In this document: positions 25,996-34,867 of the stretch, in pieces
Numbering within the stretch: the stretch's first letter is position 1
How the letters are laid out: every line of letters starts with the position of its first letter
Assembly: GCF_004519405.1 (NCBI RefSeq)
Contig: NZ_SGWI01000013.1
Location: forward strand, 1-49,431
DNA from: Pseudomonas sp. BCA17
GTDB taxonomy: Bacteria > Pseudomonadota > Gammaproteobacteria > Pseudomonadales > Pseudomonadaceae
DNA: 49,431 nt
Direction of reading: 5' to 3'
Notes under the pieces: generated by a model
Database searches by the model: none
Told to the model about the DNA's origin: nothing
The model's input: only the letters and a program-made list of their open reading frames with translations
Translations under genes and position numbers: made by a program

Positions 25996-26891
25996 GCGAG
26001 CAATTCCAGCAAGGCAGCCAGGGTCGCTTGCGGTGCTTCCTGTGGAATGTTGTGGCCCACGCCGGGCAAGACTTCACGCCGGTAAAAAGCGCTGAAGTGC
26101 TCCACATCGTCATCTTCCACCGGAGCAGGCCCTACACCATCATCGGCACCACACAGTGAAATACTGGGCACCGAGATCGGCGGTTGCAGCGCGAGCGCCT
26201 GCTCGATGGATTCCAGCGCCGGGTCACCAGGTGCATACATGAAACGGTGGCGGTAGGAATGAATCACCACCTCGACAAAATCCGGGTTATCAAACGACGG
26301 CGCGGTCTTGTCGTAGAGGCTCGGCCCTTCGGCCCACGTCGGCGACCACAGCCGCCACAGCAGTTCGCACAGCGCGTGGCGATTGGCGGTCAGACCGTCC
26401 ACGCCACGCTGGGTGTGAAAATAGAACTGGTACCACAACCGATGCTCGGTCTGCGGCGCACGCGGTGTGAGCGAACGGGCGATGTTCTGGATGTTGTAGC
26501 CATCCCCCGTCACCAACCCGCGCACGCGTTCGGGCCACAACGCCGCGACAATACACGCCGCCCGTCCGCCCCAGTCGTAGCCTGCCAATGTCGCTCGCGG
26601 GATAGACAACGCATCCATGAAATCCAGCAGATCCTTGGCCAACGCCGCCTGCTGCCCGGAGCGCATCACCTGATCGTGGATAAACCGCGTCGGACCATAA
26701 CCACGCAGGTACGGCACCAGCACCCGGTAGCCGCGCTCGGCTAATGGCGGTGCAATTTCATCGTAGCCGCGAGGATCGTAGGGGAAACCATGCAGCAGGA
26801 TCACCGGCTCGCCATCTTCCGCGCCGTGGGCTTCATAGGCTACATCGAGCATGGGGGTGCGCACAGAGAGCAGCGGGGCGGTCGTGGTCAT
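25965..26891 (-). CDS. alpha/beta hydrolase (epoxide hydrolase-like)
   Basis: A soluble alpha/beta hydrolase of 308 residues. HGFPY (34-38) is the oxyanion-hole HGxP motif, and GYDWGGRAA has nucleophile Asp106, not Ser, as in epoxide hydrolases and haloalkane dehalogenases. The C-terminal GVGHNIPQEAP carries the catalytic His. The DWGG context and the cap between them favour an epoxide hydrolase or related hydrolase. The substrate is unknown. The gene converges on the GlxA-like gene, overlapping its 3' end by 31 bases. The 61 bases to the GH15 gene hold a G/C-rich imperfect palindrome (near 26914-26930) and no evident terminator. Confidence 0.88.
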   Translation of the reverse strand: MTTTAPLLSVRTPMLDVAYEAHGAEDGEPVILLHGFPYDPRGYDEIAPPLAERGYRVLVPYLRGYGPTRFIHDQVMRSGQQAALAKDLLDFMDALSIPRATLAGYDWGGRAACIVAALWPERVRGLVTGDGYNIQNIARSLTPRAPQTEHRLWYQFYFHTQRGVDGLTANRHALCELLWRLWSPTWAEGPSLYDKTAPSFDNPDFVEVVIHSYRHRFMYAPGDPALESIEQALALQPPISVPSISLCGADDGVGPAPVEDDDVEHFSAFYRREVLPGVGHNIPQEAPQATLAALLELLAYDTGEKRSR

Positions 26892-26952
26892 GGTGGGCTC
26901 CGATGAATGGGCTCTGATGGGGGCCTAGGGCCCTCAGACTCTAGACGAAACA

Positions 26953-28779
26953 TCAGGGCTGCCAGACGGTTTTCTCTCCGCTGAGCTTGCGATCCAAAAA
27001 CGTCGCCGCACTGATCAGCGCCAAATGGCTCAACGCCTGTGGGGTATTACCCAAATGCCGGGCCTGGCTGTCAAACTCTTCGGCATACAAACCCAGCGGG
27101 TTGGCGTAGCGCAGCAATTGCTCGAATTCCAGATGGGCCTTGTCCACCTGCCCGGCACGGGCCAGGCATTCGACATACCAGAACGAGCATGCGGCAAACG
27201 CACCTTCGGTGCCTTGCAGGCCGTCAATCTGGCTGTCGTCGTTACGATAGCGGTACACCATGCCGTCGCGTACCAGGCTTTTCTGGATCGCTTCCAGGGT
27301 CGACAACCAGCGCGGGTCGGTGGCGGCGACGAAGCGCACCAAGGGCATCAACAGCATTGAGCCGTCCAGCGCCGTGCTGCCGATGTGCTGCACAAAATGC
27401 CCGCGCTCCTCGTTCCAGAAGTTACTCCAGATGTCGGCATAGATCGCCTGGCGGGTCTGGTCCCAGCGGGCGAACGGGGCGGGCAGCGAGCGTTTGGAGG
27501 CCAGGCGGATCGCGCGGTCCAAGGCCACCCAGCACATCAGCCGTGAATGCAGAAAGTGATGTTGCTCACCGCGCATTTCCCAGATACCGACGTCCTTCTG
27601 ATTCCAGATTTCACACACCTGGTCGGCCACTTCCACCGTGTGTTTCCAACCTTCGTGGGAAATGGCCTCACCGTATTTGTTGACCAGGTACACCGCATCC
27701 ATCAATTCGCCGTAGATATCCAGCTGGATCTGATCGAACGCTTCGTTGCCGACCCGCACCGGCTTGGCGCCGCCATGGCCATCCAGGTGATCCAGCTCGA
27801 CCTCGGGCAACTCCTGGCGGCCGTCGATACCATAGAGGATATTGATTTTGGTCGGTTGGCTGCAGCAGTCACTGACCCGACCCTTGAGCCAGCGCATGTA
27901 GGCGTTGGCTTCCTCGACAAAGCCCAGGCGCATGAAGGCGTAGACAGTGAACGAGGCATCCCGGATCCAGGTGTAGCGGTAATCCCAGTTACGTTCGCCG
28001 CCCGGTGTTTCCGGCAGGCCGAAGGTGGCGGCGGCAATGATTGCGCCGTGCTTGCGTGAGGTCAGAAGCTTCAACGCCAAGGCCGAGCGGTTGACCATTT
28101 CGCGCCAGCGCCCCCGGTAATTGGACTGGGCAATCCAGCCGCGCCAGAACTTCAAGGTGCGCTCCAGGTAAAGGTCGGTACAGGCATTGGTGACGCGCGG
28201 ATCGTCTGCAGCGCCCAGTACGAATTCGGCGCCTTGTTCCTGGTTCAAGGTAAAACGCGCGACCGCCGAATGGTCCTCGAGTGTCAACGGATGGCTGCCG
28301 ACCAGACGCAGGCCAGGCTGGCCGTCGGCGGCAAACAGCACGCTGCCATCGTCGGCGCTGGCGTGTGTTGGCGTCCTGGCATAGTCATGGCGCACGGCGC
28401 AGCGCAGGTGGATCGTGGCCTTGCCGCTGACCACTCGCACTCGGCGAATCAGCAGCGGCAAGTCGTCGACGTCTTCACTGACGGCCAGCATATCGGTGAT
28501 CTCCACCACGGCTTCGTCGCTGAGCCAGCGGGTCTGCAATACGTTGGTGTCGGGCAGGTAGATTTGTTCGCGGCGGGCGTCGGGCAAGTCCGGGGTGAGC
28601 TGGAAAGCACCCGCCTCGGGCGTACCCAGCAGCGAGCAAAAGATTGACGGGCTGTCGAACTCCGGCCAGCAGAAAAAATCGATGCTGCCCTTGTCGTTGA
28701 CCAGTGCGGCGCTGCGCATATCGCCAATGATGCCGTGGGCGTCGATGGCACTTTGAGGTTCGTTCTTGAAATCAACCAT
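26953..28779 (-). CDS. GH15 family glycoside hydrolase (glucoamylase/trehalase-like)
   Basis: A 608-residue GH15-type protein. An N-terminal beta-rich domain begins with IDAHGIIGDMRSAALVNDKG, the 'IxDyGfIGDxxTaALV' opening common to bacterial GH15 enzymes, including trehalases. It is followed by an (alpha/alpha)6 barrel with NWDYRYTWIRDASFTVYAFM, the conserved WDYRYxWxRD segment near the substrate site. It probably hydrolyses terminal alpha-linked glucose of trehalose, maltodextrin or a glycogen-like polymer. Which substrate is not decided. No signal peptide, so cytoplasmic. It is coupled to the SDR gene upstream (8-base overlap). Confidence 0.88.
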   Translation of the reverse strand: MVDFKNEPQSAIDAHGIIGDMRSAALVNDKGSIDFFCWPEFDSPSIFCSLLGTPEAGAFQLTPDLPDARREQIYLPDTNVLQTRWLSDEAVVEITDMLAVSEDVDDLPLLIRRVRVVSGKATIHLRCAVRHDYARTPTHASADDGSVLFAADGQPGLRLVGSHPLTLEDHSAVARFTLNQEQGAEFVLGAADDPRVTNACTDLYLERTLKFWRGWIAQSNYRGRWREMVNRSALALKLLTSRKHGAIIAAATFGLPETPGGERNWDYRYTWIRDASFTVYAFMRLGFVEEANAYMRWLKGRVSDCCSQPTKINILYGIDGRQELPEVELDHLDGHGGAKPVRVGNEAFDQIQLDIYGELMDAVYLVNKYGEAISHEGWKHTVEVADQVCEIWNQKDVGIWEMRGEQHHFLHSRLMCWVALDRAIRLASKRSLPAPFARWDQTRQAIYADIWSNFWNEERGHFVQHIGSTALDGSMLLMPLVRFVAATDPRWLSTLEAIQKSLVRDGMVYRYRNDDSQIDGLQGTEGAFAACSFWYVECLARAGQVDKAHLEFEQLLRYANPLGLYAEEFDSQARHLGNTPQALSHLALISAATFLDRKLSGEKTVWQP

Positions 28780-29572
28780 TGCCGCGAAACTCCGGATAAA
28801 GGCTCATGCCGCCATCAATGAACAGGGTGCTGCCGACCACATAGTCCGAAGCATCACTGGCCAGCCAGACCACTGCGTTGGCCACGTCCTCCACGTCGCC
28901 GACCCTCCCGTAGGGAATCAGCTTGAGCAGTTCTTTTTCAGCCGCGCCTTCGGTGGCCGCACGATTGATCGCCGTACGAATCGCTCCCGGTGCAATGCCG
29001 TTGATGCGGATGCGTTGCTCACTGACTTCCTGGGCGAGGGTGCGCATCAGCATCTCCACGCCGCCCTTGGACGCCGCGTAATTCACGTGGCCGGCCCAAG
29101 GGATCACCTGATGCACCGAACTCATGTGGATGATTTTGCCGGCGGCCCGCGACACGCCGTCACGCACGCCCTGTCGATTGAAAATACGCACGGCCGCACG
29201 GGCACACAGGAACTGGCCGGTGAGGTTGACGCCGATCACGGTATTCCAGTCCTCAAGGGTCATGTCCACCAGGTTGGCGTCTTTTTGCAGGCCGGAGTTG
29301 GCGACAAGGATGTCGAGGTGGCCGAAGGCGTCGAGCGTTTGGGCGAACAGGCGTTCGACATCGGCCTCCTTGGATACGTCGCCGCCGATAGCAATCGCTC
29401 GGCCGCCGTCGGCGTTGATCTGCGCCGCCAACGCTTCAGCGGGCGCGGCCTGGGAGTTGTAATTGAGCACTACGGCCGCACCGGCTTCGGCCAGGGCTTT
29501 GGCCGCCCCGGCACCGATCCCGGAGCTGGCGCCGGTGACCAGGGCCACCTGTTGCTGCAAGGAAATCTGCAT
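28772..29572 (-). CDS. SDR family oxidoreductase (glucose 1-dehydrogenase-like)
   Basis: Classical short-chain dehydrogenase of 266 residues. TGASSGIG (13-20) is the NAD(P) glycine motif, NSGLQ the NNAG-like strand, and the active site is Ser in HMSSVHQ and Tyr/Lys in YAASKGG. The C-terminal DASDYVVGSTLFIDGGMSLY is the standard end of glucose/3-oxoacyl-type SDRs. Glucose 1-dehydrogenase is the nearest functional class I can recall. The co-transcribed GH15 enzyme (8-base overlap) would release glucose, so acting together on glucose is plausible but inferred. Divergent from fecI. Confidence 0.85.
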   Translation of the reverse strand: MQISLQQQVALVTGASSGIGAGAAKALAEAGAAVVLNYNSQAAPAEALAAQINADGGRAIAIGGDVSKEADVERLFAQTLDAFGHLDILVANSGLQKDANLVDMTLEDWNTVIGVNLTGQFLCARAAVRIFNRQGVRDGVSRAAGKIIHMSSVHQVIPWAGHVNYAASKGGVEMLMRTLAQEVSEQRIRINGIAPGAIRTAINRAATEGAAEKELLKLIPYGRVGDVEDVANAVVWLASDASDYVVGSTLFIDGGMSLYPEFRGNG

Positions 29573-29667
29573 TGCCCACCCACCGTTCTAAGAGAGTCCT
29601 TTCTGAGGACAGGGGCTGCGGCCTACAAGTTCAGCTTTAACCTGAACGATGGCAGGCAATTGCCCTG

Positions 29668-29686
29668 CTTAATAGGAAGCATTATT
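29668..29686 (+). promoter_or_regulatory. Fur-box-like sequence upstream of fecI
   Basis: CTTAATAGGAAGCATTATT agrees with the classical Fur box (GATAATGATAATCATTATC) at about 12 of 19 positions by eye, strongest in the CATTAT half. It lies 32 bases before the fecI start. An imperfect palindrome (GGCAGGCAATTGCCCTGC, 29651-29668) sits just upstream. FecI operons are normally iron-repressed through Fur. The match alone is moderate. Confidence 0.4.
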
Positions 29687-29717
29687 ATTCACGCCCCGCC
29701 TTCCCAGTGCTCACGCG

Positions 29718-30218
29718 ATGATTCCCCAGCCGCCCCGCAGAACAGGCTTTTTCGAGCACTACGAAGAGTTGATCGGCACCTGGACACGTCGCCTGAGAAA
29801 TCGTCAGCAGGCCGAAGACCTGGCTCACGACACCTTTGTTCGGGTGCTTGAGTCGAGTTCCACAGAGGTTGAGCAGCCGCGTGCCTATCTGCATCAAACG
29901 GCGCGCAACATCGCAGTGGACACCTATCGCCGCGAGGACCGTCGCGAGGCTTTGGCTCTGGATGCCGTTGATCAGCGCTCGTCCCACAATGGAGACCCGG
30001 AGCATTACGTGCACGCGATCCAGTTGGCGGACTCCGTCGAGCGGGCCTTGGCCGAGTTGCCGCTCAACTGCCGCAGGATTTTCATCTGGCAGAAAATCGA
30101 GGGCCTGACCCAGCAGGAAATCGCGGACCGCCTGGGGTTGTCTAAAAACATGGTGGAAAAGTATATGATCCGCACCCTGCGGCATCTGCGTGACCGCCTG
30201 GATGCGATGGCCCCATGA
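29718..30218 (+). CDS. fecI: ECF sigma factor FecI-like
   Basis: RNA polymerase sigma factor of the ECF iron-starvation group, 166 residues. Region 2 is FFEHYEELIGTWTRRL and QAEDLAHDTFVRVLE (the D-L/A-H/Q-D-x-F motif). Region 4 is LAELPLNCRRIFIWQKIEGL and TQQEIADRLGLSKNMVEKYM. It should direct transcription of the receptor gene downstream when FecR is signalled through the receptor. Its TGA overlaps the ATG of fecR as ATGA, so synthesis of the two is coupled. ATG 29718 sits without a strong ribosome site. Confidence 0.93.
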   Translation: MIPQPPRRTGFFEHYEELIGTWTRRLRNRQQAEDLAHDTFVRVLESSSTEVEQPRAYLHQTARNIAVDTYRREDRREALALDAVDQRSSHNGDPEHYVHAIQLADSVERALAELPLNCRRIFIWQKIEGLTQQEIADRLGLSKNMVEKYMIRTLRHLRDRLDAMAP

Positions 30219-31195
30219 CCCGTTTTGAAACAGGATCTTCCACGATGGATAGCCGTGCTCGCGACGAAGCCGCGCAATGGTTCGTACGCCTGCAAGACGC
30301 CGAGCTGAGCGACGAAGAGCGCCAATGTTTCGATGCGTGGCGTGCGCAGCGGCCCGAGCACCAATACGAATTCGATGTGCTGCAAGGGGTGTGGAACGCT
30401 ACGGACCTGTTGCCCAAGGCGCGCTTGCAGGCGCTATGCGAGACCCCGGTGAAGCGGCCCAAGCATCGCGCCGTCTTGCGTTACGCGGCGGCCGCGAGTG
30501 TGGTGGCGGTCGCCTTGGGATTGGGCCTGTTCAGCGGACTTGATCATCCAAAGCCTTACAGCGCCGAGTTCAGCACACACGTGGGCGAGCACCGGCAGGT
30601 GGCCTTGCCCGACGGTTCGATGATGGACCTGAACAGCCGCAGCGTGGTTGCGGTGCATTATGAAAAAGGCCGGCGCGCTGTGGAACTCAAGCAGGGCGAA
30701 GCGATGTTCAGCGTTGAACATGACACCAGCCGCCCGTTTGTGGTGGCGGCCGGGGCAGGGCAGGTGACTGTCACCGGCACACGTTTCGATGTACGCCGTG
30801 ATGACGACCAGACCCGCGTCGCAGTCGAGGCCGGTACGGTCAAGGTACAAGGGCGCGCTTCGGATCAGATCGTGACGCTGACGGCGGGCCGCGGCACCCA
30901 TGTCGATGCCTTGGGGCAAGTCTCCACTGCCTATGCGGTGAACCCCGATGAACTGACGGCCTGGCGCAGTGGGAAGCTGGTGTTCAACAACGCCCCACTG
31001 AGTGATGTAGCGCGGGAGGTATCGCGTTACCGCGAGCGGCCCTTGCGGGTTGGCACAGCAGCAGTTGGCAACCTGCGCTTGAGCAGCGTGTTCAAGTCCA
31101 GCGACACCGACGCGTTGCTTAAAGCCCTTCCGCACATCTTGCCGGTGACCGTGCGCGTTTTGCCGGATGGCAGCCAGGAAATTATTTCGCGCTGA
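30215..31195 (+). CDS. fecR: FecR-type anti-sigma/sigma-regulator
   Basis: Inner-membrane signal-transfer protein of 326 residues. The N-terminal cytoplasmic part has a DUF4880 helix bundle (ARDEAAQWFVRLQDAELSDE) that holds FecI. One membrane helix spans about 89-108. The periplasmic FecR domain follows (GEHRQVALPDGSMMDLNSRS, GTRFDVRRDD, VEAGTVKVQG). The last ~70 residues are STN-like and would contact the receptor's signalling domain. The start overlaps fecI (ATGA). ATG 30245 with AGGA upstream is an alternative. The 97 bases after it hold the receptor leader, where FecI is expected to act. I see no motif there I can name. Confidence 0.92.
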   Translation: MTRFETGSSTMDSRARDEAAQWFVRLQDAELSDEERQCFDAWRAQRPEHQYEFDVLQGVWNATDLLPKARLQALCETPVKRPKHRAVLRYAAAASVVAVALGLGLFSGLDHPKPYSAEFSTHVGEHRQVALPDGSMMDLNSRSVVAVHYEKGRRAVELKQGEAMFSVEHDTSRPFVVAAGAGQVTVTGTRFDVRRDDDQTRVAVEAGTVKVQGRASDQIVTLTAGRGTHVDALGQVSTAYAVNPDELTAWRSGKLVFNNAPLSDVAREVSRYRERPLRVGTAAVGNLRLSSVFKSSDTDALLKALPHILPVTVRVLPDGSQEIISR

Positions 31196-31292
31196 CATTC
31201 AGGTTTTTTTCGAGTTCTTCGTCTTCTCCTGCAACTGCAACTGGTTTGCATTAACGGATGCGCACTCTTGCGATCACAGGACTAGGTTCGAC

Positions 31293-33698
31293 GTGAAAAA
31301 ACTTGCCGTGAACAAAAATAAAATTTCCTGCTGGGCACCTCTCGCCTTGGCGCTTGCGGTCAGCGCCGCGCTGCCTGCAGCCTACGCCGCCGACGGTATC
31401 CACATCCGCGCCCAGCCTCTGGGCGCGGCGCTGAGCCAATTGGGCCGGCAGACTTCCCTGCAAGTGTTCTTCAGCCCCGACATGGTCGCGGGTAAACAAG
31501 CACCTGCCATTGACGGCAACCTTTCGCCGGAACAAGCCCTGCGCCAATTGCTGCAGGGCAGCGGCCTGGATTACCAGATCGACGCCGGTTCCGTGACCTT
31601 GCACCCAGTGAGCAGCGGCACCGGTGAAGCCGGTTCCCCGGTTGAACTGGGTGTTACCGATATCAAGGTAGTCGGCGACTGGCTGGGTGATGCCAATGCT
31701 GAAGTGGTGCAGAACCACCCGGGCGCACGCACGGTCGTGCGTCGCGAAGCCATGGTGGAGCAGGGCGCCATGAACGTTGGTGACGTGCTGCGTCGCATCC
31801 CTGGCGTACAGGTGCAGGAAGCCAATGGTACCGGCGGCAGTGATATTTCCCTCAACGTTGGTGTGCGCGGTCTGACTTCGCGCCTGTCGCCACGCTCCAC
31901 CGTACTGATCGACGGCGTTCCGGCAGCGTTTGCCCCATACGGGCAGCCGCAGTTATCGATGGCGCCGATTTCCTCGGGCAACCTGGACAGCATCGACGTT
32001 GTGCGCGGCGCCGGCTCCGTGCGGTATGGGCCGCAAAACGTTGGCGGCGTGATCAACTTCGTAACCCGCGCCATTCCCGAGAAGTTCTCCGGTGACGTCG
32101 GTACCACCCTGGAAACCTCGGCCCATGGCGGCTGGAAACACATCGAAAATGCTTTCGTCGGCGGCACGGCAGACAACGGCATCGGCGCGGCATTGCTGTA
32201 CTCAGGCGTCAAGGGCGACGGCTATCGCAACAGTAATAACTCCAACGATATCGATGATGTGATCTTCAAGACCCACTGGGCGCCGACCGATCAAGACGAC
32301 TTCTCGCTGAGTTTCCATTACTACGACGCCAGCGCCGATATGCCCGGTGGCTTGACCCAGAAGCAGTTCGATGCCAACCCGTATCAATCGGTACGTGACT
32401 GGGACAATTTCAGCGGACGGCGCAAGGATGTGTCCTTCAAATACATCCGTCAGATCGATGACCGTACCCAGGCGGAAGTGTTGACCTACTACTCGGACAG
32501 TTTCCGTGGCAGCAACATCGCCAACCGCGACCTGAAAACCCTTGGCTCCTATCCGCGTACCTACTACACCTTCGGCATCGAACCACGGGTGTCCCATGTC
32601 TTCGACGTAGGCCCGAGCACCCAGGAAGTCAGTCTGGGTTACCGTTACCTCAAGGAAGGCATGCACGAGCAGGCGACCAGTCTCAACCTGGTCAACAATG
32701 TGCCGACGCCAGGCGGCCAAAATGACGGACATGTCTATCAGGACCGCACCGGCGGCACCGAGGCCAATGCGTTTTATATCGATAACAAAATCGATATCGG
32801 CAAGTGGACCATCACCCCGGGCATTCGCTTCGAAGACATCCGCACCGAATGGCACGACCGTCCGGTAGTCGCCCTTAACGGCAAGCGTACCGAGGAAAAA
32901 CGCCGCGAGATCCACAACAACGAGCCGTTGCCGGCCCTGAGTGTGATGTACCACGTCTCCGATGCCTGGAAACTGTTCGCCAACTACGAAACCTCATTCG
33001 GCAGCCTGCAGTACTTTCAACTGGGCCAGGGGGGGACCGGCAACCAGACCGCCAACGGCCTGAACCCGGAAAAAGCCAAGACCTACGAGGTCGGCACGCG
33101 CTACAACGACAGCGTGTGGGGTGGCGAAGTGACGCTGTTCTACATCGACTTTTCGGATGAGTTGCAATACGTCAGCAACGACGTGGGCTGGACCAACCTC
33201 GGCGCCACCAAGCACACCGGTATCGAGGCGTCGGCCCACTACGACCTGTCCAACCTGGATGCGCGCCTGGACGGCCTGACCGCCAACGCCGGCTTCACTT
33301 TCACCAAGGCTACCTCCGAAGGTGACGTGCCCTTCAAAGGCCGTGATCTGCCGCTGTACTCCCGTGAAGTGGCAACCCTGGGCCTGCGTTACGACATCAA
33401 CCACTGGACTCACAACCTGGATATCTACGCCCAGTCCGGCCAACGCGCACCCGGTACTGGCACCACCTACATCACCCAGGGCACAGCCGATGGCCAGTAC
33501 GGTGATATCCCGGGTTATGTCTCGGTCAACGTGCGCAGCGGGTATGACTTCGGTGAGCAATTGTCCAACCTGAAGTTGGGTGTCGGCGTGAAAAACATCT
33601 TCGACCAGCAACACTACACGCGCTCCAGCGACAATAATGCCGGGTTGTACCTGGGCGAGCCTCGTACCTTCTTCGTGCAGGCCAGCGTCGGGTTCTAG
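31293..33698 (+). CDS. fecA: TonB-dependent ferric citrate-type receptor with signalling domain
   Basis: Outer-membrane receptor, about 801 residues. A signal peptide (about 1-32, ending AAYAA) is followed by an STN signalling domain (IHIRAQPLGAALSQLGRQ to DAGSVTLHP), plug and 22-strand barrel ending in aromatic Phe. Long stretches match E. coli FecA by eye: VVGDWLGDA, VRYGPQNVGGVINFVTRAIP, GGTADNGIGAALLYSG, DKIDIGKWTITPGIRFE. Ferric dicitrate is therefore the likely ligand, though the binding residues were not aligned one by one. GTG 31293 with TAGG upstream is used. The frame runs back to 31167 inside fecR, but the added sequence is not signal-like. Confidence 0.9.
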   Translation: MKKLAVNKNKISCWAPLALALAVSAALPAAYAADGIHIRAQPLGAALSQLGRQTSLQVFFSPDMVAGKQAPAIDGNLSPEQALRQLLQGSGLDYQIDAGSVTLHPVSSGTGEAGSPVELGVTDIKVVGDWLGDANAEVVQNHPGARTVVRREAMVEQGAMNVGDVLRRIPGVQVQEANGTGGSDISLNVGVRGLTSRLSPRSTVLIDGVPAAFAPYGQPQLSMAPISSGNLDSIDVVRGAGSVRYGPQNVGGVINFVTRAIPEKFSGDVGTTLETSAHGGWKHIENAFVGGTADNGIGAALLYSGVKGDGYRNSNNSNDIDDVIFKTHWAPTDQDDFSLSFHYYDASADMPGGLTQKQFDANPYQSVRDWDNFSGRRKDVSFKYIRQIDDRTQAEVLTYYSDSFRGSNIANRDLKTLGSYPRTYYTFGIEPRVSHVFDVGPSTQEVSLGYRYLKEGMHEQATSLNLVNNVPTPGGQNDGHVYQDRTGGTEANAFYIDNKIDIGKWTITPGIRFEDIRTEWHDRPVVALNGKRTEEKRREIHNNEPLPALSVMYHVSDAWKLFANYETSFGSLQYFQLGQGGTGNQTANGLNPEKAKTYEVGTRYNDSVWGGEVTLFYIDFSDELQYVSNDVGWTNLGATKHTGIEASAHYDLSNLDARLDGLTANAGFTFTKATSEGDVPFKGRDLPLYSREVATLGLRYDINHWTHNLDIYAQSGQRAPGTGTTYITQGTADGQYGDIPGYVSVNVRSGYDFGEQLSNLKLGVGVKNIFDQQHYTRSSDNNAGLYLGEPRTFFVQASVGF

Positions 33699-33710
33699 AC
33701 CTGAATTGAG

Positions 33711-33755
33711 CGAAAAATCGCCGCCTCCCCTGCACAGGGGCGTCGGCGATTTTCG
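33711..33755 (+). terminator. hairpin terminator after fecA
   Basis: CGAAAAATCGCCG (33711-33723) pairs with CGGCGATTTTCG (33744-33755) with one base bulged. An inner CCCCTGCACAGGGG hairpin strengthens it. It begins 12 bases after the fecA stop and ends the fecIRA unit. The A/T-rich outer stem may act in both directions. Confidence 0.8.
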
Positions 33756-33818
33756 TTGTGCGCCTTTTCTACCGAGAGGTTCTTCCTACCCCCGAGTGGA
33801 ATTCTTCAGCGCGGTGAG

Positions 33819-33847
33819 GAACCGATATCCGCACTGCTGCCACACAA
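33819..33847 (+). promoter_or_regulatory. hrp box (HrpL-dependent promoter) 1
   Basis: GGAACC (33819-33824), a 16-base spacer, then CCACACA (33841-33847). This is an exact match to the hrp box GGAACC-N15/16-CCACNNA recognised by the ECF sigma factor HrpL. It lies 67 bases before the ATG of the first putative secreted protein gene and reads toward it. HrpL itself is not in the window. Confidence 0.85.
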
Positions 33848-33914
33848 GATGGCCTGCTTGCGATTGACGATTGCGGTGAGGCAAGACGCTCAATACACAG
33901 CACTGGAGAACCTT

Positions 33915-34745
33915 ATGTCGATCCCCGCATTCAATCAGACAGTCGTTCGCTCACCCGGTCAGGTTGACCACGAACGTGCCGGCCCCGGCACCCAGCGGCC
34001 CGGCACGTCATCCAGTCCCCGACACCCGGAAGGCATGAACTACGCGCCAACGGGTGGGCATTGCGGGCCTGTATTTGATCCACCTGCGCAAAAACCTTTC
34101 CCGGGCCATTGTCATTCATCATGCCCACCTCAGCGCCCGCTGCCGGTGGGCGCACGACCGAACCCAGGCCCTGTGCCGCGTCCCAATCCGGCTCAGCCCT
34201 CGGCCCTGGCCCAACAACTGCTGGATAATTACCACGCGTTCAAGGTGCCACCTTTGCAGCGCGTAACGGCCGACGGTGTGCGCGCAATGGCCAATCAAGC
34301 GTTGACCGGTGATTCGGTCAAAGACGCGAATATTCGCCTGGCGCGAAACTTGCTGCAGCATCCTGGCCTGTTGGCGGCCCTCGATCGAAATGGCAAGACC
34401 GGCATCGAGGACGGTCATTTAACCAAAGCCGACATCAAGAGCTTTATCCGCTCCGACAATCCCCTGAAGCTTCACAGCGATAAGCAACTTGCCCAGGAGC
34501 TGCTCGATCAATTCGGTAAGTTGGCGACCGGCTATTTTCCCCGTTCGATCAAGCTCGGCAAGCTGGACCAGTTGGCGATGCAACAGCCGACGGGCAATGC
34601 ATCCCAGGACGCACTCATCCATTTGGCAAAAGAACTCATGGCGCGTCCGGAACTCAAGGCGGCGATGGATAGCCTTTTCCAGTCGAAGCGTGATGACATG
34701 ATCTCCCGTCGCGAGTTGCAAACGTTGCTGACGGTGCTGGGCTAG
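33915..34745 (+). CDS. putative HrpL-regulated type III secreted protein with two NolX/HrpF-like modules
   Basis: A 276-residue protein of unknown function. Residues 1-95 are Pro/Ser/Gly-rich and disordered, the composition of a type III secretion signal, with no Sec signal. Two tandem ~90-residue modules follow (about 97-190 and 191-276). Each has a helix ending in L..F/Y....F/L, a basic or GKL-type turn, then LA(R/K)(N/E)L(L/M)..P.L..A(L/M)D and, in the first, a DGHLTKADIKSFI finish. The latter recalls the 'LD...DGkIs..Dl..fl' repeats of HrpF, NolX and HrpK translocator-type proteins. ATG 33915 has GGAG 8 bases upstream. The frame extends to 33756 but lies upstream of the promoter. Transcribed from hrp box 1. 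Confidence 0.72.
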   Translation: MSIPAFNQTVVRSPGQVDHERAGPGTQRPGTSSSPRHPEGMNYAPTGGHCGPVFDPPAQKPFPGHCHSSCPPQRPLPVGARPNPGPVPRPNPAQPSALAQQLLDNYHAFKVPPLQRVTADGVRAMANQALTGDSVKDANIRLARNLLQHPGLLAALDRNGKTGIEDGHLTKADIKSFIRSDNPLKLHSDKQLAQELLDQFGKLATGYFPRSIKLGKLDQLAMQQPTGNASQDALIHLAKELMARPELKAAMDSLFQSKRDDMISRRELQTLLTVLG

Positions 34746-34807
34746 ATCCGTGCGGAACGCATCGTTCAAATACGCAGAAATCTTTCACTAAGATCACCAT
34801 GCAGAGA

Positions 34808-34839
34808 ACATCCACCGGTGGTTGGTTACCCGTGGATGT
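34808..34839. repeat. inverted repeat between the first secreted-protein gene and the small ORF
   Basis: ACATCCAC (34808-34815) and GTGGATGT (34832-34839) are perfect arms, extended inward by two more pairs after one mismatch. It lies 63 bases after a stop codon and 29 bases before the next ATG. No T-run follows, so it may be a processing or attenuating hairpin rather than a simple terminator. Confidence 0.45.
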
Positions 34840-34867
34840 CCTCATCTATTGAGTCAGGCCGTGGCAC

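Noticed and set aside
34153..34230. Calcium-binding EF-hand in the first module protein (around DRNGKTGIEDGH)
   Set aside because: The spacing of acidic residues does not fit the 12-residue loop, and position 12 is His rather than Glu/Asp. The NolX-like reading fits better. (The motif itself lies further on, near nt 34380-34420.)
34808..34839. Rho-independent terminator after the first module gene
   Set aside because: The stem is real but no T-run follows, so it is listed only as an inverted repeat.
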